Positions 1-5,699 of a stretch of DNA of 7,438 nt are shown here, in pieces. Origin of the DNA: Spirochaetaceae bacterium. Lineage in GTDB: Bacteria > Spirochaetota > Spirochaetia > Treponematales > Breznakiellaceae. Under the pieces are notes generated by a model that saw nothing but the letters and a program-made list of their open reading frames with translations, was not told the DNA's origin and did not search any database. The translations under genes and the position numbers were made by a program. Numbering within the stretch: the stretch's first letter is position 1; each line of letters opens with the position of its first letter. The DNA is taken from contig JAITHF010000188.1 of NCBI GenBank assembly GCA_031280115.1, positions 1 through 7,438 on the forward strand. Reading direction: 5' to 3'.

Positions 1-151
1 ACCCCCAACCAGTGCGACATGTGCAGCGCTACTAACGCCATCAAAGCGCGCTGAGGCGCCGCTTCTGGGTTGTGACTAAACCCCCAAACCCGCTCGCCGC
101 AGGAAGCACCTGAAACCCCCCCCTTCGGGGGGTTGAAACAGCCGCAGGGTG
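1..151 (+). repeat. Dispersed structured repeat, copy A (5' part outside window)
   Basis: This segment is the right three-quarters of a repeat also seen at 3916-4025 and, inverted, at 7131-7328. Blocks shared with the inverted copy, in order: ACCCCCAACC (1-10), CGCTGAGGCG (49-58), GGGTTGTGACTAAA (67-80), AAACCCGCTCGCCGC (86-100), a GAAGCAC-TGAA block (103-114), a C-run/G-run hairpin (114-134) and GAAACAGCCGCAGG (135-148). The hairpin has an 8-bp stem, AACCCCCC with GGGGGGTT, and a 5-base loop. GGGTT at 67-71 can also pair with AACCC at 87-91. Window base 1 aligns with the base right after the palindrome of the other copies, so the palindrome should lie just outside the window. The element ends about 17 bases before the next start codon. 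No promoter is evident in it. Confidence 0.85.
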
Positions 152-167
152 CGGGTAAAGTGGGGGA

Positions 168-2027
168 ATGGCTACGGGAATTACACGGGAGGAAAGCGCC
201 GGCAAAGCAGGCGCGCGTACCCTTACCTACCGGCAGGCAGGGGCCTGTGCGCCGGCGCCTGCCGCGGCCCTCCTTGACGACTTGGCTTTTGAAGAGCTTT
301 TTGACCTTGCCGGCATGACCGCAGAGGAACGCGGCGCCTTCTCCGGCATTGCTGCCCTTGCAATGCACTGCGGCGGATGGCAGTCATGGTCAGCGGGCTG
401 GGAACTTTGCGGCGCTGAAACCCTGCCCCGTAAGGTCCGCCTTATCCCTGAACTTATAACCCTTACAAACGGCCCGCTAGAACCCTCCGCGCCCGGCCCG
501 AAAGCCGAGCGCACCGGCCACTTTATCATGTACCTGCGCGCCTGTGACCGCTACCTCTGCGCCGCGTCCCTCCAGCCTCCGGGCCTTCCGCCGGTGCGCT
601 TCAGGGTAAACATAAAGGAGCGCCGTATTATCTTTGAGGCGCTGTACCCAAAGGAGCGCGGCAGCGGCGTTATCGCCGAAATCGCGGTCTTTTACGCCTT
701 TGGGTTCTTTGCCCTTAAAGACGCGCTCAAAGCCCTCTATCAGCAGGGCGGGGCGTTTGCGCGGCTCCAGTTCCTCAGCGCCCCTGCTGCGCGGCTTAAA
801 GACGCGGTTCCCGGAGGCTACGGGTCATGGTACAACCGCTACACCGCTATTAACGAGGATACTATCCTTAAAGACCTTGCGGGCCTGGGGAAAACCGGCA
901 ATTTTGTCAAATTGTGGTATCTCGACAGGGGGAAGCCGGCGGTTTTCCAGATCGACGACGGCTGGGAACAGGCGGTGGGGGAATGGACGTGCCGCACCGC
1001 GCGCTTCCCCCGGGGGCTTGCGCCCCTTGCCCAAGCCATTGAGCAGGCGGGCATGGCGCCCGGCATCTGGATCGCCCCGTTTATCGTGACCCGAAAGGCC
1101 GCGGTCTTCAGGGAAAAGCCTGAATGGATCCTGCGGGATGCGGCGGGAAAGGCCGTGCCCGCCGGATTTAACCACCTCTGGGACGGGCGGTATTACGCGC
1201 TGGACCTTTCCCGCAAGGAGGTGCTGGATTATCTTGCATCCCTCATGGATACGGTGGCCGGCCAGTGGGGGTTCCGCTACATCAAGATAGATTTTCTCTA
1301 TGCAGGGATGCTCGAAGGCGCGTTCCACCGCGGCGGAACCCCCTGGGAGCATTACCAGCGGGCCTGCGGGGTCCTGACGGCGGGAAATGCCGCCTATCTG
1401 GGGTGCGGCGCCCCGCTGGGCCTTTCGTTCCGGCATTTCCCGCTCTGCCGGATAGGGGCGGACACCCGCGGGGAATGGGACTGGCGCCTTCCGCGGGTTA
1501 TGGGCCATGTAGGGCGCCCCAGCGCGTACATAAACCTTATGGATACGATAGGCCGCTCGTTTCTCGACGGCGCGGTGTACCTGAACGACCCGGACGTTAT
1601 CTTCCTGCGGAACCGGCGGTGCGCCCTTTCGGAAACCGAGAAAGAGCTCATCGCCCTTGCGAACTTTCTCTTGGCAGGCCAGCTTATGATTTCTGACGAC
1701 CCTTGTGAGGTCCATGCGGAAGAGGCGGCGTTTACCCAAAGGATACTACGCCTCTACGACGACCTTGCGGATGACGAGTACGGCGCGGTACGCATAGACA
1801 GGGAGGTGTTTCGTGTGGAGAGCAGGTCCGGCGCTGTAACGGGGCTTATCAATCTTCGCGGCAGGGCGTACGCGCTTGCGCCTGAAACGGCGCCGCGCCT
1901 CTTTGAGGCGCTGGACCAGGCTGAACTTCTGGTTGACCGCCGCATAAAGAGGGGGTTAGGGGGATCGCATAAAAAAAACGCCCTTCTCTTCTCCCCCCAT
2001 TCTATAACGCTCTCCCAAACGCCCTGA
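168..2027 (+). CDS. Alpha-galactosidase, GH36 type (melibiase-like)
   Basis: This protein of 619 residues belongs to the GH36 (clan GH-D) alpha-galactosidases, which remove terminal alpha-1,6-galactose from melibiose, raffinose-type sugars or galactomannan fragments. Visible motifs are QSWSAGWEL (72-80, an N-terminal family motif), SWYNRYTAI (220-228), QIDDGW (261-266, substrate pocket), GIWIAPF (299-305), KIDFLYAG (373-380, predicted nucleophile Asp375), RIGADTRGEWD (428-438, predicted acid/base Asp432) and NDPDVIFLR (473-481). The order and spacing are those of an intact (beta/alpha)8 barrel with a C-terminal beta domain; the end (PHSITL) also looks natural. There is no signal peptide, so it should act in the cytoplasm on imported sugars. 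It is shorter than classical GH36 enzymes of about 700 residues, mainly at the N terminus. The start is uncertain: ATG 168 has a G-run only one base upstream, and residues 1-35 are Ala/Gly-rich and unlike the family. No transporter or regulator lies beside it in this window. Confidence 0.9.
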   Translation: MATGITREESAGKAGARTLTYRQAGACAPAPAAALLDDLAFEELFDLAGMTAEERGAFSGIAALAMHCGGWQSWSAGWELCGAETLPRKVRLIPELITLTNGPLEPSAPGPKAERTGHFIMYLRACDRYLCAASLQPPGLPPVRFRVNIKERRIIFEALYPKERGSGVIAEIAVFYAFGFFALKDALKALYQQGGAFARLQFLSAPAARLKDAVPGGYGSWYNRYTAINEDTILKDLAGLGKTGNFVKLWYLDRGKPAVFQIDDGWEQAVGEWTCRTARFPRGLAPLAQAIEQAGMAPGIWIAPFIVTRKAAVFREKPEWILRDAAGKAVPAGFNHLWDGRYYALDLSRKEVLDYLASLMDTVAGQWGFRYIKIDFLYAGMLEGAFHRGGTPWEHYQRACGVLTAGNAAYLGCGAPLGLSFRHFPLCRIGADTRGEWDWRLPRVMGHVGRPSAYINLMDTIGRSFLDGAVYLNDPDVIFLRNRRCALSETEKELIALANFLLAGQLMISDDPCEVHAEEAAFTQRILRLYDDLADDEYGAVRIDREVFRVESRSGAVTGLINLRGRAYALAPETAPRLFEALDQAELLVDRRIKRGLGGSHKKNALLFSPHSITLSQTP

Positions 2028-2039
2028 GCGCAAGGCCGT

Positions 2040-2130
2040 GAGGGGGAAAAGACAGAAAGTATGGAAAAAATAGAAAGTATGGAAAAGATAGGAAAGATAG
2101 AAAAGATAAAAAGATAAAAAAAGGAAAAAA
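2040..2130 (+). repeat. Purine-rich leader with degenerate 18-nt repeats, upstream of DUF362 gene
   Basis: The 103-base gap between the alpha-galactosidase and the DUF362 gene contains about 90 bases that are roughly 90% purine on the plus strand, with a single C. AGAAAGTATGGAAAA occurs at 2054-2068 and again at 2072-2086, an 18-base period, followed by decaying (G/A)AAAGATA units. The tract ends in the ribosome binding site AAGGA (2121-2125), six bases before ATG 2131. It includes a short reading frame at 2061-2117, MEKIESMEKIGKIEKIKR, whose opening resembles that of the downstream gene (MEKDE). No clear promoter or hairpin terminator is seen here, so the two genes may be cotranscribed. Confidence 0.75.
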
Positions 2131-3210
2131 ATGGAAAAAGACGAACTGCTGGTAATGTACGGGGATGATCCTGAAGCAATGGCCCGGCGCATCGCCGGAG
2201 AAGCCCGCCTTGCGGACCTTATCGGGCAGCGGGGCAAGCGCATCGGGCTCAAGCCTAATCTGGTGGCCGCCAAAACCGCGGACCAGGGCGCGACCACCCA
2301 TCCTGAAATTGTCCGGGGGCTTGCGGGGTATCTTAAAGAGCAGGGCTTTACCCGCCTGACCATTATGGAAGGCTCATGGGTGGGGGATGATACGGACAAG
2401 GCGTTTGCGCGCTGCGGCTATACCGCGCTCGCCGCCGAGGAAGGCTTGGAGCTTGTGAACCTGCAAAAAGACCGGTTTGAAGTCCGCGGCTGCAAAGGCA
2501 TGGACATCGCAATCTGCGCCCAGGCGCTTAAAGTGGATTTTATGATAAATATACCGGTGCTCAAGGGGCATTGCCAAACCTTGCTGACCTGCGCGCTTAA
2601 AAACAACAAGGGGGTTATTCCGGACCGGGAAAAGCGGCGTTTTCATACCCTTGGGCTGCACAAGCCCATAGCCCATCTTAACACGGCTGCCAGAAATGAT
2701 TTCGTGCTGGTTGACGGTATATGCGGGGATTTGGAGTTTGAGGAAGGGGGGAATCCGGTTCCCGCAGGGCGGATCTTCGCGTCCCGGGACCCGGTGCTCT
2801 GCGACGCCTGGGCCGCAAGCCTCCTTGGGTACGATGCCGGCGCGGTTCCCTACATCGGCCTTGCGGAACAGCTTGGGGTGGGGAGCGCTGACGTGAAGCA
2901 GGCGCGCATACGGGAGCTTAACCGCTGTTCCGAAGGCGCGGCGTTCCCCCTGCCCCGGGGCAAAGAGCGGCGGTTCAGCCGGTTCATACGGGAAGACAAG
3001 GCGTGCAGCGCCTGTTACGCGGCGCTGGTTTCCGCCCTCTCCCGCATGGATTACGCCTGTGCGGAGCCGGTCTGTATCGGCCAGGGCTTCAAGGGCAAAA
3101 CAGGCGCCCTGGGCGTCGGGCGCTGCACCGCCGGTTTCGCCGCCTCAAGCGGCGGCTGCCCCCCGACTGCCGCGGAAGTCCTGGGCTTTCTTACAGGCCG
3201 CGGGAAGTGA
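2131..3210 (+). CDS. DUF362 domain protein with cysteine-rich C-terminal region
   Basis: This protein of 359 residues matches the DUF362 family, whose biochemical role is not well established; many members carry iron-sulfur sites. Family features seen are GLKPNLV (39-45), THPEIVRGLAGYLKE (56-70), MINIPVLKGH (138-147), LKNNKGVIP (156-164), LVDGI (193-197) and DPVLCDAWA (220-228). The C-terminal quarter carries six cysteines at 292, 295, 310, 315, 332 and 343, in CSAC, CIGQGF-type and GGCPP contexts. These are candidate metal or Fe-S ligands, but the spacing is not a classical CxxCxxCxxxC ferredoxin motif. There is no signal peptide or membrane segment, so it is probably cytoplasmic. The start is supported by AAGGA six bases upstream. 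The gene runs convergently into the channel gene, with only 11 bases between the two stop codons. Function beyond the family is unknown. Confidence 0.85.
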   Translation: MEKDELLVMYGDDPEAMARRIAGEARLADLIGQRGKRIGLKPNLVAAKTADQGATTHPEIVRGLAGYLKEQGFTRLTIMEGSWVGDDTDKAFARCGYTALAAEEGLELVNLQKDRFEVRGCKGMDIAICAQALKVDFMINIPVLKGHCQTLLTCALKNNKGVIPDREKRRFHTLGLHKPIAHLNTAARNDFVLVDGICGDLEFEEGGNPVPAGRIFASRDPVLCDAWAASLLGYDAGAVPYIGLAEQLGVGSADVKQARIRELNRCSEGAAFPLPRGKERRFSRFIREDKACSACYAALVSALSRMDYACAEPVCIGQGFKGKTGALGVGRCTAGFAASSGGCPPTAAEVLGFLTGRGK

Positions 3211-3221
3211 TACAGGCCCTG

Positions 3222-3725
3222 CTACCACCAGCCGAACAGCATAAACACCCCGGGGACGCCTGCGGCAAAGATACCTTCCAGTATGCTTACATAGGGGAAC
3301 ACCTTGGCGAGAGGTTTTATGCGCAAGCCCAGTTGTAAAAAGCCCAGGCCCCATAAAACCGCCCAGGCCCCCCAGAGGATGCCCAGCGGAACCGCGCTGG
3401 CCCGGACGGACACAAAAGCGCCTATCACCGCGAACAGGGCCACCCAGAGGCTGTACCAGCCGAATGCCCGCACATCCAGTTTTAAGAGATAATTTGCCGC
3501 GATGAACAGATAGGTTACGCCGAACAGAAAGCCCCCTGCGGCGTTCGTATAGTCCGGCAAAACCTCCGCCCTGAATAACCCGATGAAATTACCAATCACG
3601 AGAAGAGAGCCTGTTACAAGATTGATAAACGCCGCGGTTTTCGCGTCCCAGTCCGAGAGCGCCGCGACACCGTTCATAATGAGCGCTATGCCTACGAAGA
3701 GAAGGCAAAGACCTAAAAAACCCAT
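3222..3725 (-). CDS. AmiS/UreI-family small-solute (urea or short-amide) channel
   Basis: This very hydrophobic protein of 167 residues, with about six predicted membrane helices, fits the AmiS/UreI family, whose members pass urea or short-chain amides across the inner membrane. Family landmarks are an N-terminal helix GLCLLFVGIALIMNG (5-19), GFLFGVTYLFIAANYLL (65-81), GWYSLWVAL (89-97), LGILWGAWAVLWG (114-126, the tryptophan-rich pore helix) and LEGIFAAGVPG (149-159). It is compact: Helicobacter pylori UreI has 195 residues and AmiS proteins about 200. The loop after helix 4 is short. The protein contains no histidine at all, whereas acid gating of H. pylori UreI depends on periplasmic histidines, so pH gating of that type is unlikely (inference). 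No urease or amidase gene is in the window, so the substrate is undecided. AGGAGG (3731-3736) lies five bases before the ATG, and a strong promoter sits at 3809-3837. Confidence 0.88.
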   Translation of the reverse strand: MGFLGLCLLFVGIALIMNGVAALSDWDAKTAAFINLVTGSLLVIGNFIGLFRAEVLPDYTNAAGGFLFGVTYLFIAANYLLKLDVRAFGWYSLWVALFAVIGAFVSVRASAVPLGILWGAWAVLWGLGFLQLGLRIKPLAKVFPYVSILEGIFAAGVPGVFMLFGWW

Positions 3726-3730
3726 AGGAA

Positions 3731-3736
3731 CCTCCT
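3731..3736 (-). promoter_or_regulatory. Consensus ribosome binding site of the AmiS/UreI gene
   Basis: The minus strand reads AGGAGG, five bases before the ATG at 3725-3723. This is the strongest Shine-Dalgarno match in the window and fixes the start of the channel gene. Confidence 0.85.
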
Positions 3737-3808
3737 AAGTTTTTTTTGCCTTGCTTCAGCCGCCCCTTCAATTGGTGTTAAAGAATGAATGGCAGGAAGG
3801 ACACTTAG

Positions 3809-3837
3809 TATATAGGCGGGAAAAGGGAGCCTGTCAA
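3809..3837 (-). promoter_or_regulatory. Sigma70-type promoter for the AmiS/UreI gene
   Basis: On the minus strand, a perfect -35 TTGACA (3837-3832) is followed after exactly 17 bases by TATATA (3814-3809); TATACT, shifted by two bases, is an alternative -10. Transcription would begin near 3800, giving an untranslated leader of about 75 bases that ends in AGGAGG. The promoter lies between repeat copy B and the channel gene, so the channel can be transcribed independently of neuB upstream. No operator palindrome is evident around it. Confidence 0.7.
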
Positions 3838-3915
3838 GGCCCCGGCGGACTGGGGTATCTCTGCGCAATCTAAGCCGCCCTGTCTCCAGAAAACGCATTA
3901 TCGTATAACGACGTA

Positions 3916-4025
3916 TCGGCGCTGCGCGCCTCTTTGGGAAGAATTTGGGGGAACCAGTTCCCCCAAACCCCCAACCAACGGCTGCCTGCGCCGCGCCGCT
4001 AACGCTCTCGAAGCCCGCTGAGGCG
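3916..4025 (+). repeat. Dispersed structured repeat, copy B (right half degraded)
   Basis: This copy lies in the 340-base gap between neuB and the channel gene. It matches the reverse complement of 7220-7328 over the left half: a CGGCGCT...GCGC...GAATTTGGGGG block (3917-3951), the palindrome at 3944-3967, ACCCCCAACCAACGGCT (3967-3983) and CGCTGAGGCG (4016-4025). The distance from the ACCCCC block to CGCTGAGGCG is 49 bases here and 48 in the other two copies. Beyond 4025 similarity fades: TTTGAGTAA and GTAAACGGCGGG only loosely resemble the GGGTTGTGACTAA and AAACCCGCTCGCC blocks. The right half is therefore lost or heavily diverged before the neuB stop codon. Confidence 0.8.
3944..3967. repeat. 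Perfect 11-bp palindrome inside repeat copy B
   Basis: TTTGGGGGAAC and GTTCCCCCAAA form perfect arms around the two bases CA. On the minus strand this lies about 100 bases past the neuB stop and could end transcription or protect a 3' end. However, no T-run follows on either strand, so a classical intrinsic terminator is not supported. Confidence 0.8.
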
Positions 4026-4065
4026 TCCGGTGTTCGCTTTGAGTAAGGCGGGTAAACGGCGGGTG

Positions 4066-5148
4066 TTAGAAAAAATCTTCGAGCCGGATGCCTTCGCCGG
4101 AGGGGATAAGGGTTTTGACCTGCCAGCCTGTAATCCTTGAAAGCCATGACGGGGGAAGCCCGGGGCGCAGGTTTTTCTCGGTGCGAAGCGGAGAAACCAT
4201 CCCCGCCTCCAGCACGGTCCCCGGGGGCAGCTCCCAGAGCGCGTGAAGGGACCGGTTGGTGCGCCCGTAATGCGCCGCCTCAGACCGGGCAAGGCGCTTA
4301 ACCCCGTCGCCCAGCACAGCGTCCAGCATCTGCGCCCCCCAGCGCCCTGCAAGATCCGGCCGGACCTCTTCAACGCTCAGGCCCGCGGCCTGCCGGACGC
4401 TCCGGACCATACGGGCAAAGAGCGCAGGCGGCAGGGCGATAGGATCGTCAAGCCCCGGATCATCCTGTGAAAGGCAGAAATGCTTCTCCACCGCCGCGGC
4501 GCCCAGGGACGCGGCCAGCGCCGGCACCAGCTCCGGGTCAAGGCTGTGGTCGCTCACCCCCACGGGAACGCCGAAAATCCCCCGGAGGCTGTTTATCAGG
4601 GTAAGGTTGTACTCTTCAGGCGGCGCAGGGTAGGAGGTTACGCAGTGGAGGAGGCAGACAGGTACGCCCTTGAGGAGGGACAGGGCCTCTTCGATGTCCC
4701 CCAGCCGCGAAACGCCTGTAGAAAGATAGACCGGCAGCCCGTAGGAAGCGGCCTCCCGCAGGAGCGGCTCGTGGTTGAGTTCGGGGGACGCGATTTTAAG
4801 GGCAAACGGGTTAAGCGCCCGCAGTTCCCGGGCGCTCCGGATGCCGAAGGGGGTGCAGAGAAAGGCAAGCCCCTGTGAACAGGCGTGTTCTTTTATGGCC
4901 GCGAAGAAATCAGGGGGGCGCTCAAGCGCTTTGAACCGGTCGTAAAGCCGGATGTTCCCCCCGGGAAGGGCGACCTCGCCGGTATTGGGGTGCAGGATTT
5001 CATCCGCATAGACTATCTGGAACTTCACGCACTCGGCGCCGGCCTCCCGGGCAGCGTCAACCATCTCCCGCGCTTTCGACAGGCTGCCCCCGTGGGAGGT
5101 GCCGATCTCCGCGATAATAAAGGGCCTTTGGGTATGGGGCGGGAACAT
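4066..5148 (-). CDS. neuB: NeuB-family nonulosonic (sialic) acid synthase
   Basis: This protein of 360 residues has the NeuB two-domain layout: an N-terminal TIM barrel (about 1-260) and a C-terminal SAF/antifreeze-like domain (about 294-360). Such enzymes condense phosphoenolpyruvate with a six-carbon amino sugar to make N-acetylneuraminate, legionaminate or pseudaminate. Motifs are IIAEIGTSHGG (11-21), ECVKFQ (39-44), LCTPFG (97-102), LKIASPELNHEPLL (117-130), LSTGVS (142-147), LLHCVTSYPAPPEEYNL (166-182), VGVSDHS (196-202) and VEKHF (220-224). His201 and His223 fit the two metal-binding histidines of the family. In the SAF domain, TNRSL (297-301) and ALWELPPGTVLE are recognisable. It starts 39 bases after the lipoprotein stop and is probably cotranscribed with it. 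The ribosome site is weak: AAAAGGA lies about 12 bases upstream, in a purine-rich stretch. No neuA, neuC or glycosyltransferase is in view, so which acid it makes is open. Confidence 0.9.
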   Translation of the reverse strand: MFPPHTQRPFIIAEIGTSHGGSLSKAREMVDAAREAGAECVKFQIVYADEILHPNTGEVALPGGNIRLYDRFKALERPPDFFAAIKEHACSQGLAFLCTPFGIRSARELRALNPFALKIASPELNHEPLLREAASYGLPVYLSTGVSRLGDIEEALSLLKGVPVCLLHCVTSYPAPPEEYNLTLINSLRGIFGVPVGVSDHSLDPELVPALAASLGAAAVEKHFCLSQDDPGLDDPIALPPALFARMVRSVRQAAGLSVEEVRPDLAGRWGAQMLDAVLGDGVKRLARSEAAHYGRTNRSLHALWELPPGTVLEAGMVSPLRTEKNLRPGLPPSWLSRITGWQVKTLIPSGEGIRLEDFF

Positions 5149-5187
5149 AGCGGGGTTTTTCCTTTTCTTTTTCTTTTACCTTTACGT

Positions 5188-5580
5188 TTAGGCTTTGGAA
5201 CTCTTTTTCCGCTTCGCCTCGATCTTGCCCATGACGATGAGGGACAGTTTCTTGAACTGCGGGGGGAGCAGCTCCTCGTCCGGCGTGTTATACCGCCCAA
5301 GGAGGGCCTGGAACTCGTCTGACGCAAGGCCGTACTTTTTTTGTTTGTAGTGGATAAAGGCGATCTCGTATTCAGCCGCGCAGATTTCGTCTATGTACGA
5401 GGGGTAGCGCTCCACAACCGCCTGATAAAACCGGACCGCTTTGGCATACTGGTTGGTATCCGACGCTTCCTGCCCCCGCTGGATAAGCTCCATAGGGGTA
5501 AGGTGCTCCGGCACGGGCTGCCTTGCGGTAGCGCAGGAGGACAGCAGAAAAAATAACGCGCATAAAAAAAGAGGGGTCAT
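5188..5580 (-). CDS. Small TPR-like lipoprotein
   Basis: This protein of 130 residues begins with a hydrophobic stretch ending in the lipobox LLSSC (12-16), predicting cleavage before Cys16 and lipid anchoring; the loose LSSC box is common in spirochaetes. The n-region has no Lys or Arg, which is unusual for a signal peptide. An in-frame TGA three codons upstream of the ATG rules out a longer form. Residues about 29-97 look like paired TPR helices (QYAKAVRFYQAVVERYP and KKYGLASDEFQALLGRY), broadly like BamD/YfiO-type lipoproteins but far shorter. The tail is basic (KIEAKRKKSSK). There is no Shine-Dalgarno sequence; the promoter upstream predicts a leaderless transcript. It is followed 39 bases later by neuB in the same direction. 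The function is unknown; a role in envelope protein interactions is inference from the fold. Confidence 0.8.
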   Translation of the reverse strand: MTPLFLCALFFLLSSCATARQPVPEHLTPMELIQRGQEASDTNQYAKAVRFYQAVVERYPSYIDEICAAEYEIAFIHYKQKKYGLASDEFQALLGRYNTPDEELLPPQFKKLSLIVMGKIEAKRKKSSKA

Positions 5581-5587
5581 ACTATTT

Positions 5588-5616
5588 CATATACTGCTTT
5601 TTACGCCGCCTGGCAA
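5588..5616 (-). promoter_or_regulatory. Promoter predicting leaderless transcription of the lipoprotein-neuB unit
   Basis: On the minus strand, TTGCCA (5616-5611) and TATATG (5593-5588) are separated by exactly 17 bases. The -10 ends seven bases before the ATG at 5580, so transcription would start at or next to the A of the start codon. This agrees with the absence of any Shine-Dalgarno sequence before that ATG. Confidence 0.5.
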
Positions 5617-5638
5617 GCCCCCGGCCCGGGCCGGAGGC
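5617..5638. repeat. GC palindrome between divergent genes
   Basis: CCGGCCCGGGCCGG (5621-5634) is a perfect 14-bp palindrome, extended to 22 bp with one mismatched pair (5620/5635). It lies just upstream of the lipoprotein -35 and its right arm contains GGAGG (5633-5637). It could be an operator serving both divergent genes, or a hairpin masking that ribosome site if the region is transcribed rightward. The sequence does not decide between these. Confidence 0.6.
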
Positions 5639-5642
5639 GGGG

Positions 5643-5672
5643 TTGCGGAGGGAAGGGGGCATAGGCTATGAT
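5643..5672 (+). promoter_or_regulatory. Possible promoter of the membrane protein gene
   Basis: TATGAT (5667-5672) matches the -10 consensus at five of six positions. TTGCGG (5643-5648), 18 bases upstream, is a weak -35. Transcription would begin near 5679, leaving a leader of about 21 bases with GAGAGAG (5688-5694) five bases before ATG 5700. This fits that start codon. Confidence 0.35.
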
Positions 5673-5699
5673 AGGGGCAAAACCGATGAGAGAGCGTGC

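Noticed and set aside
1..151. Integron attC site
   Set aside because: The element is hairpin-rich, but no paired RYYYAAC / GTTRRRY core sites were found at suitable positions, and no integrase or cassette array is present.
825..1739. Long open frame on the minus strand, antisense to the alpha-galactosidase
   Set aside because: It is arginine- and proline-rich, has no domain features, and lies entirely opposite a convincing enzyme gene; high GC explains the open frame.
1956..2399. Minus-strand frame with a Phe/Leu/Ser-rich hydrophobic stretch
   Set aside because: The apparent membrane segment is only the complement of the purine-rich leader and overlaps two supported genes.
3944..3967. Intrinsic terminator for neuB
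   Set aside because: The stem is strong, but no T-run follows on either strand, and the same palindrome recurs as part of a dispersed repeat.
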